From positions 18,472,593 through 18,536,592 of the forward strand of contig OZ022579.1 of NCBI GenBank assembly GCA_963669155.1: DNA of 64,000 nucleotides. Direction: 5' to 3'. Both the position numbers and the translations under genes were made by a program. The stretch's first letter is position 1, and the number at the start of each line of letters is the position of its first letter. This document shows positions 1 to 11,907 of this stretch, piece by piece. The stretch comes from Arbacia lixula. Its lineage: Eukaryota; Echinodermata; Echinoidea; Arbacioida; Arbaciidae. Under the pieces are notes generated by a model, which was given only the letters and a program-made list of their open reading frames with translations, did no database searches and was not told the origin of the DNA.

Positions 1-1544
1 CATGAACAATGAGGAATGATAGATGCGTCCCCGGGATTCGTCCATACAATGTTCATCTGCTATCATTTAAAGCCCGCACCGCACAGTATAAACCGTCAAC
101 GTCCCGACGTAGGCATAAACATAGTGATAAATCTCCGAACATAATGTCTTGGCTTGGAGGTAATCAATCCGCTGGAATATTACAACAGTCTGACTGACAG
201 GAAGCATTTGACGTCTTCCACTCAATCAAAATGGCTCGTTACTCGTCATAGAAATACTTAATGTGGGGTAATGATGTCCAATAACACATACATGTACGTC
301 ATTCCGCGTATTAAGCAGATAAACGTCTGTCCTTTTTAGAGATCACGTGATTAACCACACAAGATCAATCACGGAATTCGGACTAGTGTGAATCCCTCGG
401 GGCAGCTCTTACTCGGCCAATGACACGCAGTCACATAGAAAACAATGATATATCAAAGGCACGTTCGCATGTACGGATGCAGATTGTCGATCACCATGAT
501 ACATGTACATGTATTACCTTTCTTACACCTTTGAAATATCTTCTCGCATCTTGCGGTCGGAGCACTCGACTTGCCATTCCTCACTTGCTATAAAGTGAAG
601 CAGTGCCAGGCTTTGCCGCTGCGGTAAACCGCTCGCGTCAAAGTGCATGCAGCGTGCGGCAGCGGTATACCACTTCAGGTGTGAACGCACCTTAAGCGGT
701 GGCATTCAGATAAGCAGACTGATTTTCGGTTATTACATTGACATCGGTTTGTTTTCTATGCATAAAACATTTACCATGTTTACAAATACATGTTTCATGT
801 GCATAGAAATTACTTCTTTTTATATTTTGAAAACAGAAAATTCATGGAAATTGGGTTATTCAAACTGCTTTTAGGAATGCACTCCAACAGCAAATGTCCC
901 TTTGAAGCTTGCATAACCTTGGCGTATTAATTCGGTCAGTGTATTCATGAATATCAACCGGTCGTATAATACTGAAAGAAAAAGATCGCGCCTTGTGCAT
1001 GTTCAAGTGAAATTACATAGATTGGCATCCTTCTTATTCGTACCATCTTCACTGCCCTGATGTGTGGATCAAAAAAGTCACACTCTCTCCGAAATCAATT
1101 ACTGTTACAACAAATATAGGACTGGTTCATGACAGATCCTGAGCGACACTGAGTTCGAATAGCACATGCATCATGCAATTGCTTCTATTATCCAGAGTGT
1201 TCATAGACCATGACAACAAAATCAACCAATCAGGGAGAAAATGAGAATCAGGATGACATCAACTTGCATGTATACGGTAAGAATCAATATGAAATGAATG
1301 TGATATGTGATACAATTTTTTTTTTCATGTATATGATGTATGATATGTGATATGAAATTAATGTGGTGCAGAAAACGTACAAAATTAATGAGAAGGGGCA
1401 ACGAATTTTATAGATTTTGGTGAGAGGATGAGAGGAATAATAGAGCGTAGAAAAGCGACTATTTTTAAGCCTCCTTGTGCCAGATAAAATGCTGGCCTAT
1501 GGGATTTAGTACGTATTACTGGTGAAAATATACACATGACACTT
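1..1544. other. No gene recognised
   Basis: AT-rich intergenic or intronic DNA. No splice-flanked coding exon, RNA gene or clear repeat was seen on either strand. The short open frames have no protein-like composition. Confidence 0.5.
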
Positions 1545-1828
1545 AAAGGGAATATACTGTACTGGGAAGACAAAAAGCCTTCAAAAAGGTGATCGTGAGC
1601 AATCTTCTTGCCAATGGTCTTGAATTCATGTATTGTCCATTTTAGAATCTTGCCGAAAGTTATTTGCCCTCAAATGATCCACATTTGGAGCGATTAGTGA
1701 TTAAATCACAAGTCCTCAAAAAGCGAGTTTCTAAAATGGACAATACATGAATTTAAGACCATTGGCAAGAAGATTACCCACGATCACCTGAAGGCTTTCT
1801 GTCTTCCCAGTACGGTATATTCCCTTTA
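1545..1828. mobile_element. 284-bp fold-back MITE
   Basis: About 100 bases of the left side (TAAAGGGAATATACTGTACT, then GTGATCGTG, CCAATGGTCTTGAATTCATG, CCATTTTAGAA) reappear as the reverse complement at the right end (TTCTAAAATGG ... AGTACGGTATATTCCCTTTA). The loop is about 80 bases. No coding potential. Confidence 0.8.
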
Positions 1829-2026
1829 CGACTAATGAGTCCATGAAATGGTGCAGAGGGAAGTGTGTGAACGGAGAGTATGAAGGCGGCTGTTTGTTAG
1901 TGTGGTCAGTGTGACGGTGATGTATGGAGATGAGGTTCGTCGGGAGAGGAATGAGTGAAAAATGGGCATTGGGAGTGCTATGTGCGAATGATGGATGGAT
2001 GTGAGGTAACCATCTCTCTTCTCTGT

Positions 2027-2027
2027 T

Positions 2028-2062
<35 letters not shown>

Positions 2063-2133
2063 GTCTCTCATTCTCTCTCTCTCGTTCTCTCTCTCTCTCT
2101 CTCTCATTCTCTATCTCTCTCTCTCATTCTCTC

Positions 2134-2173
<40 letters not shown>

Positions 2174-2535
2174 CTCTCTCTCTCATTCTCTCTCTCACTC
2201 TCTATCTTTTCTATGTTGATATGTGTTGTCTTCCGATGTGCATGTGTGTATATGCATGTGTATTGTTCATTCTGTCCGCATGAGCTCGTTGTTAGATACA
2301 ACCCCCCCCCCCCCTCTCTCTCTCCGTCTCTCTCTCTCTCTCCCTCTCTCTTTCTTTCTCTCTCTCTATCTTTTCTATGTTGATATGTGTTGTCTTCCGA
2401 TGTGCATGTGTGTATATGCATGTGTTTTGTTCATTCTGTCTGCATGAGCTCGTTGTGAGATACAACCCCCCCCCCACCTCTCCCTCTCCCCCCCCCCCTC
2501 TCTCTCTGTCTCTCTCTCTCTCTCACTCCCACTCT

Positions 2536-2571
<36 letters not shown>

Positions 2572-2572
2572 C
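2027..2572. repeat. CT-rich microsatellite with a duplicated unique segment
   Basis: Long (CT)n and (TCTCTCAT)-like runs alternate with two copies of a roughly 100-base unique segment (2205-2300 and 2370-2465). Each copy begins TCTTTTCTATGTTGATATG and ends at a C run. The unit of duplication is about 165 bases. Long open frames here are repeat artefacts. Confidence 0.9.
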
Positions 2573-5217
2573 TCTTCTTCTTTCGCTTTCCTTTGGGATT
2601 ATCAATTGTCTTCCTCCTGCTCTACGTTCTAATGTGACTCTGGTGCCACTCTCTTCTTTTCCTTCTTTTCCTTTCTTCCTGCCCCTCTCTCTGTTCATCT
2701 AATTCGTATTAATTTATCATGTTATGGTTGTCATTGTAGTAACCATGGTAACGTATTGATTATGTTTCTTGAATTCGTAACTCTTGGCAATATGCTGCAG
2801 GTAATTAATTGTGTAAACGGGGTTAAATATCTTAGCATCATTTCTCTCTTAGCCGATTTGCCTATACTGTATATATTTTTGCTCATCATTATCATTTTCA
2901 GGGGGGTTTTTTTTATATAAACAGTATTTCAATATAGGAACATTCTTTTAAGATTTGATATGAATTCATCTGGAAAGGTAATACAGAGCCTACATCGTAC
3001 ATTAAGTGGAAATGAAATGCATGTAAACAGAATTAAATTTTATGACAAATACACACACACACACACACACACACATACATGATGTAACACATCTTAGACT
3101 CCTAAACCATTTTGTCCCGGTTTCGAACGTGTCGCTAAATGATAAGCACTATATTGTATTCATGCCGAGTTGAATATTTCCACTGAATCTTTTGAATAGT
3201 TGGTATACAGTTTTAAATTGTCTTCCATAGGTTACTCGTTTGAGTCCGAATACATGGCGTGCAATATCGCGTTGTACTTAATTTGACTATGTTTGAGCTC
3301 GATCAGTTTCTGATAGCATCAATTCATTGGTGAGAAATGTAGCATTCATGAAAAAGCATGGCGCAGACGAGCCCTTTCGTGGATATCTTATATACTACCT
3401 TATATGGATTTAACCATTCTGTTGGATGTGCTAGTTGTTCAAACCAAAACCGATGACGCTTTTTTATCTCTCAAAAGTCTGTCGTACCTTAACAACGGTA
3501 CTTTGATTTAGCAATACTAATCTTGAGTATTCTTGTAAGGATATGTGGACGTAACTCGTGTCAATTTTTCATCAACACGCTAGTGCCAAGTACACAATGT
3601 TCAGCCAGTCCACTGAACTGAGCTGAACTACAAAATACCAAAGTGCAAACATGATTTTTCTTGTAGATGATAACTATCATGGATAGTTTTGAATGTTGTC
3701 CGTGCAATGATATAAACAGAGGCACTTGGTGGAATATCATTTTACTGACGTCTTACAGCAACAAAGTCTGCCCTGATTGCGTGACATTAAATAGATCTAT
3801 GAACAGATTCGACCATCTTACACACATATACTGACCCAATGCCATTTGTGTTAACATTGATCTACCCACTTGTGTAACGAGGAATGAAAAGCTAACTAAT
3901 TATAATCATGTAAGTCCTTAAAAACAATTAACCTGTGTATCAAGCTATGATATTCACGCCTCTCTAATTTAAACTGATTGAACAGGTAGATGAAAAGTTG
4001 CAAAGTACTGTAAACAAAATGGAATTTCATGAATAAAACACTTGAATAAAACACTCATGAATGTAACACTAACAGCCTAATAACCATTTACATGTTATAA
4101 TTTAACATCTAAACGAAGATGGAACGCGATACAAACAAGCGATTCTGGTGAGTCAGCGCTCTGATAGCTACTGTCTTTTCGAAGTATATTGATAGTGATT
4201 GCTGATCTTTGCAAGATAGATTGGATGGTTGTCTGATGGGAACATGCCGAATAGAATGGTCGTAATATGTAGGAGCCCCTTCATCACTGTGTATACAAGG
4301 GCGATATCAATTCAACAAGTCGTGTAATGTAGTAGGGGGATCATCCGCCATTGTCAGCCGCCGAGTAAATAGATTACAGGGTGTTTAAATGTGTTAAGAT
4401 CAGCAGTAGATAAGAGACAGAGTGCTTGCTTGATATGGACATTTTCAGAGCTGCGTATAACCCAGCCATGTAGTATACAAGCATGAAATCCGCATCTCTG
4501 TCCGCTCCACGACACACGAAGTACACACACACATTATACACACACGTCAACACACACGTCCATGAAGGAGCACCTTGGCGGTGGATGGACCACCGTGGTG
4601 GTTTCCCGGGAGGGAGATCCACGCAATTTACGGAGCGACGTACTGGCGGTCTAAATTGGCTTAGTTTTCCTTAATTACGTCGGCACAAATTCAATTAAAA
4701 CTTACCTTTTCAAAAACACGCTGCTTGTTTGTCACTGTCGTCTGTTCTATTTCCATGATATTGGTGATATCAATTCCAGAGTCATATTATAATTCCACAA
4801 TATTATCACGACTGGACACCACATTACATCACTGTTTCCTAAGCTGCTCTCTTTCAACTGTTGCGATCTGTGAGCGAGCGACTCAAAGTGCTAGCTACAG
4901 TAGCCGGTCGTGCGAGCTAATGTGGTGGGGAGTTCACTCGGCGTATGTGTTCGTACGCGTTGCTATTTGAGGAGCACTTATCATGCAAGCTTTACGTCTC
5001 ATATGCGGTCACGCATTATCCATGCGCCGCTCAACATGCAACTTGCACCCTGCTGTGTACGTATACCATCTGTACCGAAACATTTATCGCCCGAAGCCGA
5101 TCGTTAAATTCGTCCTTTTGAAAAAGCCATTTCCTTACAAGATATGTCAGGAAACACGTGCACACTAACTCAAACACAAACACACACACAAAAAAAAAAT
5201 TTACCCCTCCCATTTCC
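2573..5217. other. No gene recognised
   Basis: AT-rich DNA with a short (CA)n at 3050-3074. No supported exon or RNA gene. Confidence 0.5.

Positions 5218-5272
<55 letters not shown>
5218..5272. repeat. (CT)n microsatellite
   Basis: Nearly pure dinucleotide run. Confidence 0.95.
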
Positions 5273-5275
<3 letters not shown>

Positions 5276-5404
5276 TCATTTCCATGTTTATAATAAAGCC
5301 TGTAGCTCGAATATTAAGTTACATTCTTCACATTTGACGTATTACGTTGCATGGTATTATAATAGGCCTAATATAACATATTTTGCAAAGTCATGTATTG
5401 TTTT

Positions 5405-5521
5405 TGTCCTCCCTAGCATGACACAAACACACACAGATACACACACACACAGACACACACACAAATATAATATATATTGATATGATTATAAACACAAACA
5501 AATTCAGGAAGCCTATTCCTA

Positions 5522-5555
<34 letters not shown>

Positions 5556-5572
5556 TGTGTTTGTATGTGTGT

Positions 5573-5617
<45 letters not shown>
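5405..5617. repeat. (CA)n and (TG)n facing microsatellites
   Basis: A CA-rich block (5405-5465) is followed by a pure TG block (5521-5617), separated by about 55 bases. The two could pair as an inverted repeat. Confidence 0.9.
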
Positions 5618-5619
<2 letters not shown>

Positions 5620-8600
5620 CACAAACGAATTAGTAAGCTTAGCTGGTGAAGAAGACTTCGGTCAGAGACCTTGTATCTAGCATCAAAAGAATGTGCTGCA
5701 GCAACCTATATAAAATAAGAATATAATGAGGGTGCGGTGGCGTATAATTATATATATAATTTGTTTGTATTACTTTTGTATACAGTCTGATAATTCTTGA
5801 TAAGGGTCTATATCCGAAATATTGAAATACCGTTCTTCTTCGGCATCTTTATTAATAAATTTCTTTGTGTTTACAAAATATATATGCATACTGGTAGATA
5901 GCTAGATAGATATGTTGATAGACAGTTATAAACACGACGGAGTAGAACATGTTTACTCTTGATTAAGGCCTGTATCCGAAATGCTGAGTATTCGTCTCCG
6001 GCGTATTTCGTTACTTTGTATTTTGCATCTCCATCTCCATCTCCATCGCCATTCCCTTCTTTTGATAAAGTTATATGTTGCGATGGCGATGAAAATGTAA
6101 AAAAAAAAAGAATTAAAGAGGTTGCGATGAACATGAAGATGTAGGTGCAGATGCAAAATACAAAATAATAAATGACGTCGGAGATTTGCATATAAATGTA
6201 AATGAGACTCGTTGTTATTCTCTTCTGTTATAGCACGGTTTCGGATATGATTCTTTATCAGGTATGTCCCTGTAATATATATTATATTCATGCTTATAGG
6301 AAAAAGCAGTTGCAATTCCGTTTGATAAAGCATATGATGCATGCAATATAATAAATAATACAGATAGATATGCATTGTATTTCATTATATAGAATATGTT
6401 GGCAAAATCTGAAGAAAAACAAACATATAGTCTATGCAGAGTGCATATTTTATTTCATTTTTCATGTTCATTTTCTGTTTGATTTCCAATACATCAAAAT
6501 GGGAATATGATACGATATTCTTGAGATTTAGTGAAAGGAAACTACAATATACGGCTATTCACAATGTATCATCAGGAGTTTGAAATTGTATGAGAGCCCT
6601 ATACGTAAGGTATATCATAATTGCAATAAATTTAGATTAAAAAATGTAGGTAAATCTAACAGAAGTTGTTTTCATAATAAGCCGAAGCTTGGTGGTATAA
6701 AGAAATATGTTAATTACATTATAGAGGATAGAGTAATAGAGTACTGAAGTGTGACAGACACTAACCATTACGCTGTCTCATCGTGGGCGGCTTAGGCCTA
6801 CTACTCACAATGAAGTGATTGCGTGTGTGTGTGTGTATGTGCGCGTGCGCTCGCGTGTATATCATCGAGTACGTAAATTTGTATATCATTGAGTAAATGA
6901 ATTTGTTTTCAACTGATTGATAAATGTATTTCATTTCCATTGCTTTTGTATTCTTCATTATTATTGAAGGCTATAATTTATGTAACAAATGTGTTTGAAT
7001 TAGAACAAAATTACAATTTAAAAAGAAAAGTATGCGTATGTGTGTGTTTCTGTATCTGTTTCATACCTTAATTAATAGCCTGTGTAACACTTTTTATTCA
7101 TTTTTTTATTATAATGTCTTTAAACATGCCTGAAGAAAAATATGATGATAGTGTTGCATCTAATACAAAACAGAGATAGGCACAAGAGGAATTAAGGAGG
7201 AAAAGAATAGCAAACTATACGAGAAGAAATTAGAAAAGGCAACTATACGGACCCGCCTACGCAGTGGTTGATGATATAATCACGATTCATTACAAATGCA
7301 CGGTTCGTATAACTCAACATGCATTGTGAACACTAATGCAATATATACGCCTCGATAGCTGTTCATCTAGCATAAATTATGATCGGCGACGCAAAAAAAT
7401 CAACATTTACCTCAATGAGCGATTACACATACGTCTAGACACCGGAGATACGTCATATTGCAAACAGGTAGAGGTTGTATATTCCCAGGAGACGGGAGGA
7501 TAATTGGCGGAGTTTCTTAAAACTTTATTTTATACTTGCGGGGCGCGGTTCGTGTAATGCACAATGCAAATTGCTTGCTAACAAAATATCGCATGGCTGT
7601 TTTTCATATTGGTACACATGCAATACGTACCCTACCAAAAAAAATGAGAACACATTAAAAGAAAATTGTGTAAAATGTGTAAAGGGCAACGGAGAAAATG
7701 GAAGTGAGAAGATAATGAACGAACCACATACCGAATGCTTGCCGAACACCATGAGTACGTAATGTGCCGATTTGCAACACGCATAAATACATTAATGGTC
7801 AATTTGATAGATACTACACTCCTGAATATTACTGCAGGCGATCATGCTAAGGGAATATCAATTCAAATTCAGAAATGTTGCTGAATTGTGTGCATGGAGA
7901 CCTTTCCGTTTCGCATTGTTCTTCATTCGGGCATTGAGTTTTCCAACCAACATTAGATTTACAACATGTTGAGTTTGGCCGGGTGAAAGAGAATTGCTCA
8001 CCTGGTTATTTTACTTTTCTGAACCCCTGGGAACTTTAAATCCATTTTTGAATGGAAATGTGCATGTATCACATATCTTGTATGTTGAATCAAGCAGAGC
8101 AACAATATTGTCTGCAGGGGCGCTTTAACGTTTGTTTTGCACATGTTGCTGTTGCTGCTGTTGTTGTTGTTGAGGCGTGGTTATAAACCGTTTGTGTGCG
8201 AATGAAATAAAGCTCGATGGGGTTTGTGTGTAATACTGGTTAAAATCATTCACACATGGCAAACAAAAGGTTAACGTATACTTGTAAGTGAGTCAGAGGG
8301 TTATTTTTCTTCTTATCATTCATCCTGCTTACGTATGGGGCGTTGCATATATTGTGTTTTCTAATCAATTCTGTGGAGTTGTTGCTTGACAAAGGGGGCC
8401 TTACGCGTTACTTTCTAAACATGCTGACGGGGGATTATAAAAATGTCATTGGGTTATGGAGTCCAGCGACGGATTGGAAATAAGCTGCAACATATAATAT
8501 TGCTTTACCATAGCGTCAATTCTTTCGTGTGCCCCCATGGACTCCCTGTAAGAAATAGCCAGCGTTAAATTTATATTCATACGTCTGAGTTGAAAAGAAA

Positions 8601-8880
8601 AATATATAAACTTGAAGAGAAATATAAACTCTATCGCGATATAATGAACTATATATTGTATCTCAATATTGCCAGAATCCAACAGTATTTTTTTTTCTAT
8701 TGCCGATTGAGACCAAACGAAAGAGGGGGCTATATAGAATGCCACACCAAATTCAAGATTTAGTGCAGTAGCAGGTAACTCATCATTCACATGCGGTTAC
8801 TTCCCAAATAGCAGCACGGGTCTCAGGGTTTAGCCCCTAGCTTTTGCAAAAATGGTAAAGTAAAACCTCATATTCTAGAT
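5618..8880. other. No gene recognised; short repeats only
   Basis: The related phrases TGATAAGGGTCTATATCCGAAA (5796) and TGATTAAGGCCTGTATCCGAAA (5958), with an inverted GTTTCGGATATGATTC (6238), mark an old repeat around 5790-6260. That repeat contains a (CATCTC)n/(GATGGC) stretch. A CTG/GTT triplet patch lies at 8145-8172. No exon is supported. Confidence 0.45.
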
Positions 8881-8885
8881 GACCT

Positions 8886-9120
8886 TCATGTACAAGGCAA
8901 TTACTTATTTTAAATAAAGAACAAGGCAAAAAAACAAGTTAAAACTGCCAGCTAAATTGATCTGGTGCTCAGATTTAATGTTCATGTACAAGGCAATTAC
9001 TTATTTTTTTTATTGTAGCGGGATTCATGTCTGACGGGTAAGAAACGAACCTCCGACCATCGTTTTGACCATTATACGAAACTAAATAGTAGCGGGATTC
9101 ATGTCTGACGGGTAAGAAAC
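8886..9120. repeat. Two interleaved local duplications
   Basis: TCATGTACAAGGCAATTACT occurs at 8886 and again at about 8982. AGCGGGATTCATGTCTGACG occurs at about 9017 and again at 9090. Both pairs are near-identical, so the duplications look recent. Confidence 0.8.
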
Positions 9121-10770
9121 GTCTAGTACATATTTTATTAACACTACGTATGGCAGTCAATGGCTGAGAATTGCACATGTTGACAAAAACTGATAGCATA
9201 GCGATTTTTTTTTCATTTACTCATACGGCAAGGTAAATCGTATGTACATCATTATATCAATAAATCTAGGTGAAAATATTTTCGCCAATCAATACAGCAC
9301 CTCTACCTCTAAAATATTATTTCAAACAATGAAGAGAATGATACCTTTATGTAGCCCCGAATTTCTGCTGATTTAGCCAAATAATGGAGTTGGAGAAGAG
9401 TTTGAAAAGTCAAACGTATCATGAAATACGAGTATTGAAAGTTGTTGTCATTTTTGTAGTATCATAGTAGGCCTACGTATACTAGGCTCCCTGACATTAA
9501 ACTCCCATGGGCAATTCCATTGGTCCGCAAGAAGATAATTTATGTGCGTTCTTTGATATTGTTTGTGTTTGTTTTACCATTACTTAAAAATTGATAAAAG
9601 TTATTTCATTTTTTCTTGAATGGTAAAAAAGGGCTGTCACAGTATTCAATGTTTGGCCTGATTATGACGAGGTCTACAAAAAAACTACATGTAGTAACAT
9701 AAGGTCTCCGTCTAACTGATCCCCCTTTTTTTGGAGTTTTCAAGGATACCGTAGCTTGTACAGCTCTTTGAGTTTGTTGAGTTTGCTCAGTAGATTCAAT
9801 TTCCTTGCGCAGATACACGCGCAGACGTGAACATTGGTGGAGTACAGAATATTCTACTAGCCTCAATTCTTCAAGAGGTTAGTTAACATTTTACCCATTT
9901 ATATTTGATTAATTGTTGTGATTTCTCTCAACCTTTATAGTATGAATGTGTGTGCGTGGCTGAGCCGCTGAGCGAACAATATGCAAACTTGTTTTGGATG
10001 TAAGCAGCGGGAGGGCTTTCAAAGTTTCAGGTCGAGCATGCTGTGCACCGCCCCCGGGCCGGAGGGCCAGGGAAGGGAGGACCTTGAATAACTGCTAGCT
10101 CCAGCTTCCAGCCGCTCCAGCTCTGCCCTAGCTCCTCCTAGCTCCTTCGCCATGACCCATGAATGATCGCGTTCTTAGCATGTGAAATGAGAGAGAAAAG
10201 AGGAATGTGGTGTTTGTGTGTGCATGTGATGTGTGCATGGCATGGGATGCCGGATGGGAAGGGCCAAGGGGTGGGGTAGATGGGAATAACTGTCTCATTC
10301 AGGGCATTCTTTAATCGAACTTACATTTTTGGACATCCCGTGAATAGAGACGGTACATGCACACCACACACGCATTAGCAATTCTTTACAATGTACAGTA
10401 CAATGCGCTAGCTAGGCGGAAATTACTTACTAAAGACTTACCTTCCGCCGATCAACATTTATCACAGACATGTTTAATCTCTTTTTGAGTCTCTGACATA
10501 AATTTGACCAAATCAGATCGTTTGACGGGTTGTTGGCTATGCATATTTAAATCATCAATTGTTTCTACAACAAAAAAATAGCACACGGCAAACAAGCAGG
10601 AAAAAGAATGTGTGCATGCGCGGAATTACTTATTCATATATGCATATTCAAAATGACGACCGGCATCGATCGCCATACAGTGTATTGTAATGTTCAGTCT
10701 CTAGATAGGGCGTTCAGAAGAGCCAGATGCAATCTCAGCGGATCCAACATCCTACAGAGACTGATTTTTA
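9121..10770. other. No gene recognised
   Basis: Mostly AT-rich. A GC-richer patch at 10000-10160 has several CTAGCTCC-type short repeats but no open frame or RNA fold I can name. Confidence 0.4.
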
Positions 10771-11232
10771 CCCGGGGGGGGCACTCAAATTATATTTTGA
10801 TGGGGGTGTGCCTCACAAAACCCTGAAATGGGGGTCTAAGGAACTGACTACAAGGGTAAAATCCGCGTAAAATGTGGGGTCTTAGGAACTAAAAATACAC
10901 CGCCCGGCATTGTGAAAAATAGGGTCTACAGAGCGATCCTCGCTGCACATGCGACGCGCGTTGTGTTTACGTCAGGGTTTTCTTGCAGCTCGCTCGGCCG
11001 GCGGGTCGGGCAGCCGGGTTGATGTTGAAGCGTAGCAAGCTGCATGCAAGCCGCGGACCTGGAGAACGGAGGGAGGGGCACAGCGGGGAGGCTAAGGAGC
11101 GGAACTCTTGCGGAACTTTCGCCATGCGTAGGATATAGAGGATCTAAAGAACTGATATCGAGGTCTCAAAAAGGGGGTCTTCAAAGCGGCACGTCCCCGT
11201 ACCACCAATGTATGTGAGTGCCCCTCCCGGGG
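10771..11232. mobile_element. Non-autonomous DNA transposon with CCCGGG-rich inverted ends
   Basis: The left end CCCGGGGGGGGCACTCAAAT is matched in reverse at the right end by GTGAGTGCCCCTCCCGGGG, over 462 bases. The interior is GC-rich relative to its flanks and has no coding potential. It sits 0.7 kb upstream of the POLR3H start codon. Confidence 0.6.
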
Positions 11233-11377
11233 ATTTTTATGTTCAATAGTAGAAGTACTAGCACTAGAGGCAGAGAAAATGTGGGAGTTTCACTAAAATT
11301 GTTTTTACCTGCCAGAAAAAAGAGGAAATGGAATCAAGCTGAAGCCAAAGGAGCAGTTAAGCTATTTCAGTGACTGT

Positions 11378-11840
11378 TTAAAGGGATTTGTTTCAATAAA
11401 AGCAGAAACATCAAAGAAACATATTAGTGAAAGTTTGACGAAAATTCATCAAAGGATAAATAAGTTATGATCTTTTGACATTTCAATTTTGTGACATCAC
11501 GGAAGGTGCATGCCCATATGTTGTGTTCAGAATAATTCTGTAAATTTGCTCTTTTTCTGTTTTTGAGAATGGCATGATTTTTTTTCATGCAGGTAGGTGT
11601 GTTAAAACATATTTCTAACGTCTCAAATGGACAGGTAAAAGGAAACATGTCTTTTGAGAAAATGCATGTCTCCAAAAATACATGGAGAGCACCTGGCACG
11701 CGACATCACAAAATCAAAACTTTAAAAGATCATAATAACTCTCTTATCCTTTGACAGATTTTCATCAAACCTTCAATATGTTTCTTTCATGTTGTCTCCA
11801 TTTATTGAAACCAAATACATTTCAGGGTGAACGATCCCTT
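11378..11840. mobile_element. Fold-back element, AAAGGG family, copy 1 (upstream of POLR3H)
   Basis: The left arm TTTAAAGGG...AAAGCAGAAACATCAAAGAAAC is mirrored at the right by TTTCTTTCATG...TTCAGGGTGAACGATCCC. The internal arms (TTTGACGAAAATTCATCAAAG against CTTTGACAGATTTTCATCAA) also pair. Related copies are at 26608-27079 and 55177-55633, with partial copies at 14440-14597 and 62640-63060. It ends 68 bases before the POLR3H ATG. Confidence 0.7.
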
Positions 11841-11907
11841 ACTGTTCTCCCTTTATATGTCTCTCCAATGATAATGTAGGTGCTGAAGTTCCTCATGTGA
11901 TTCAACC

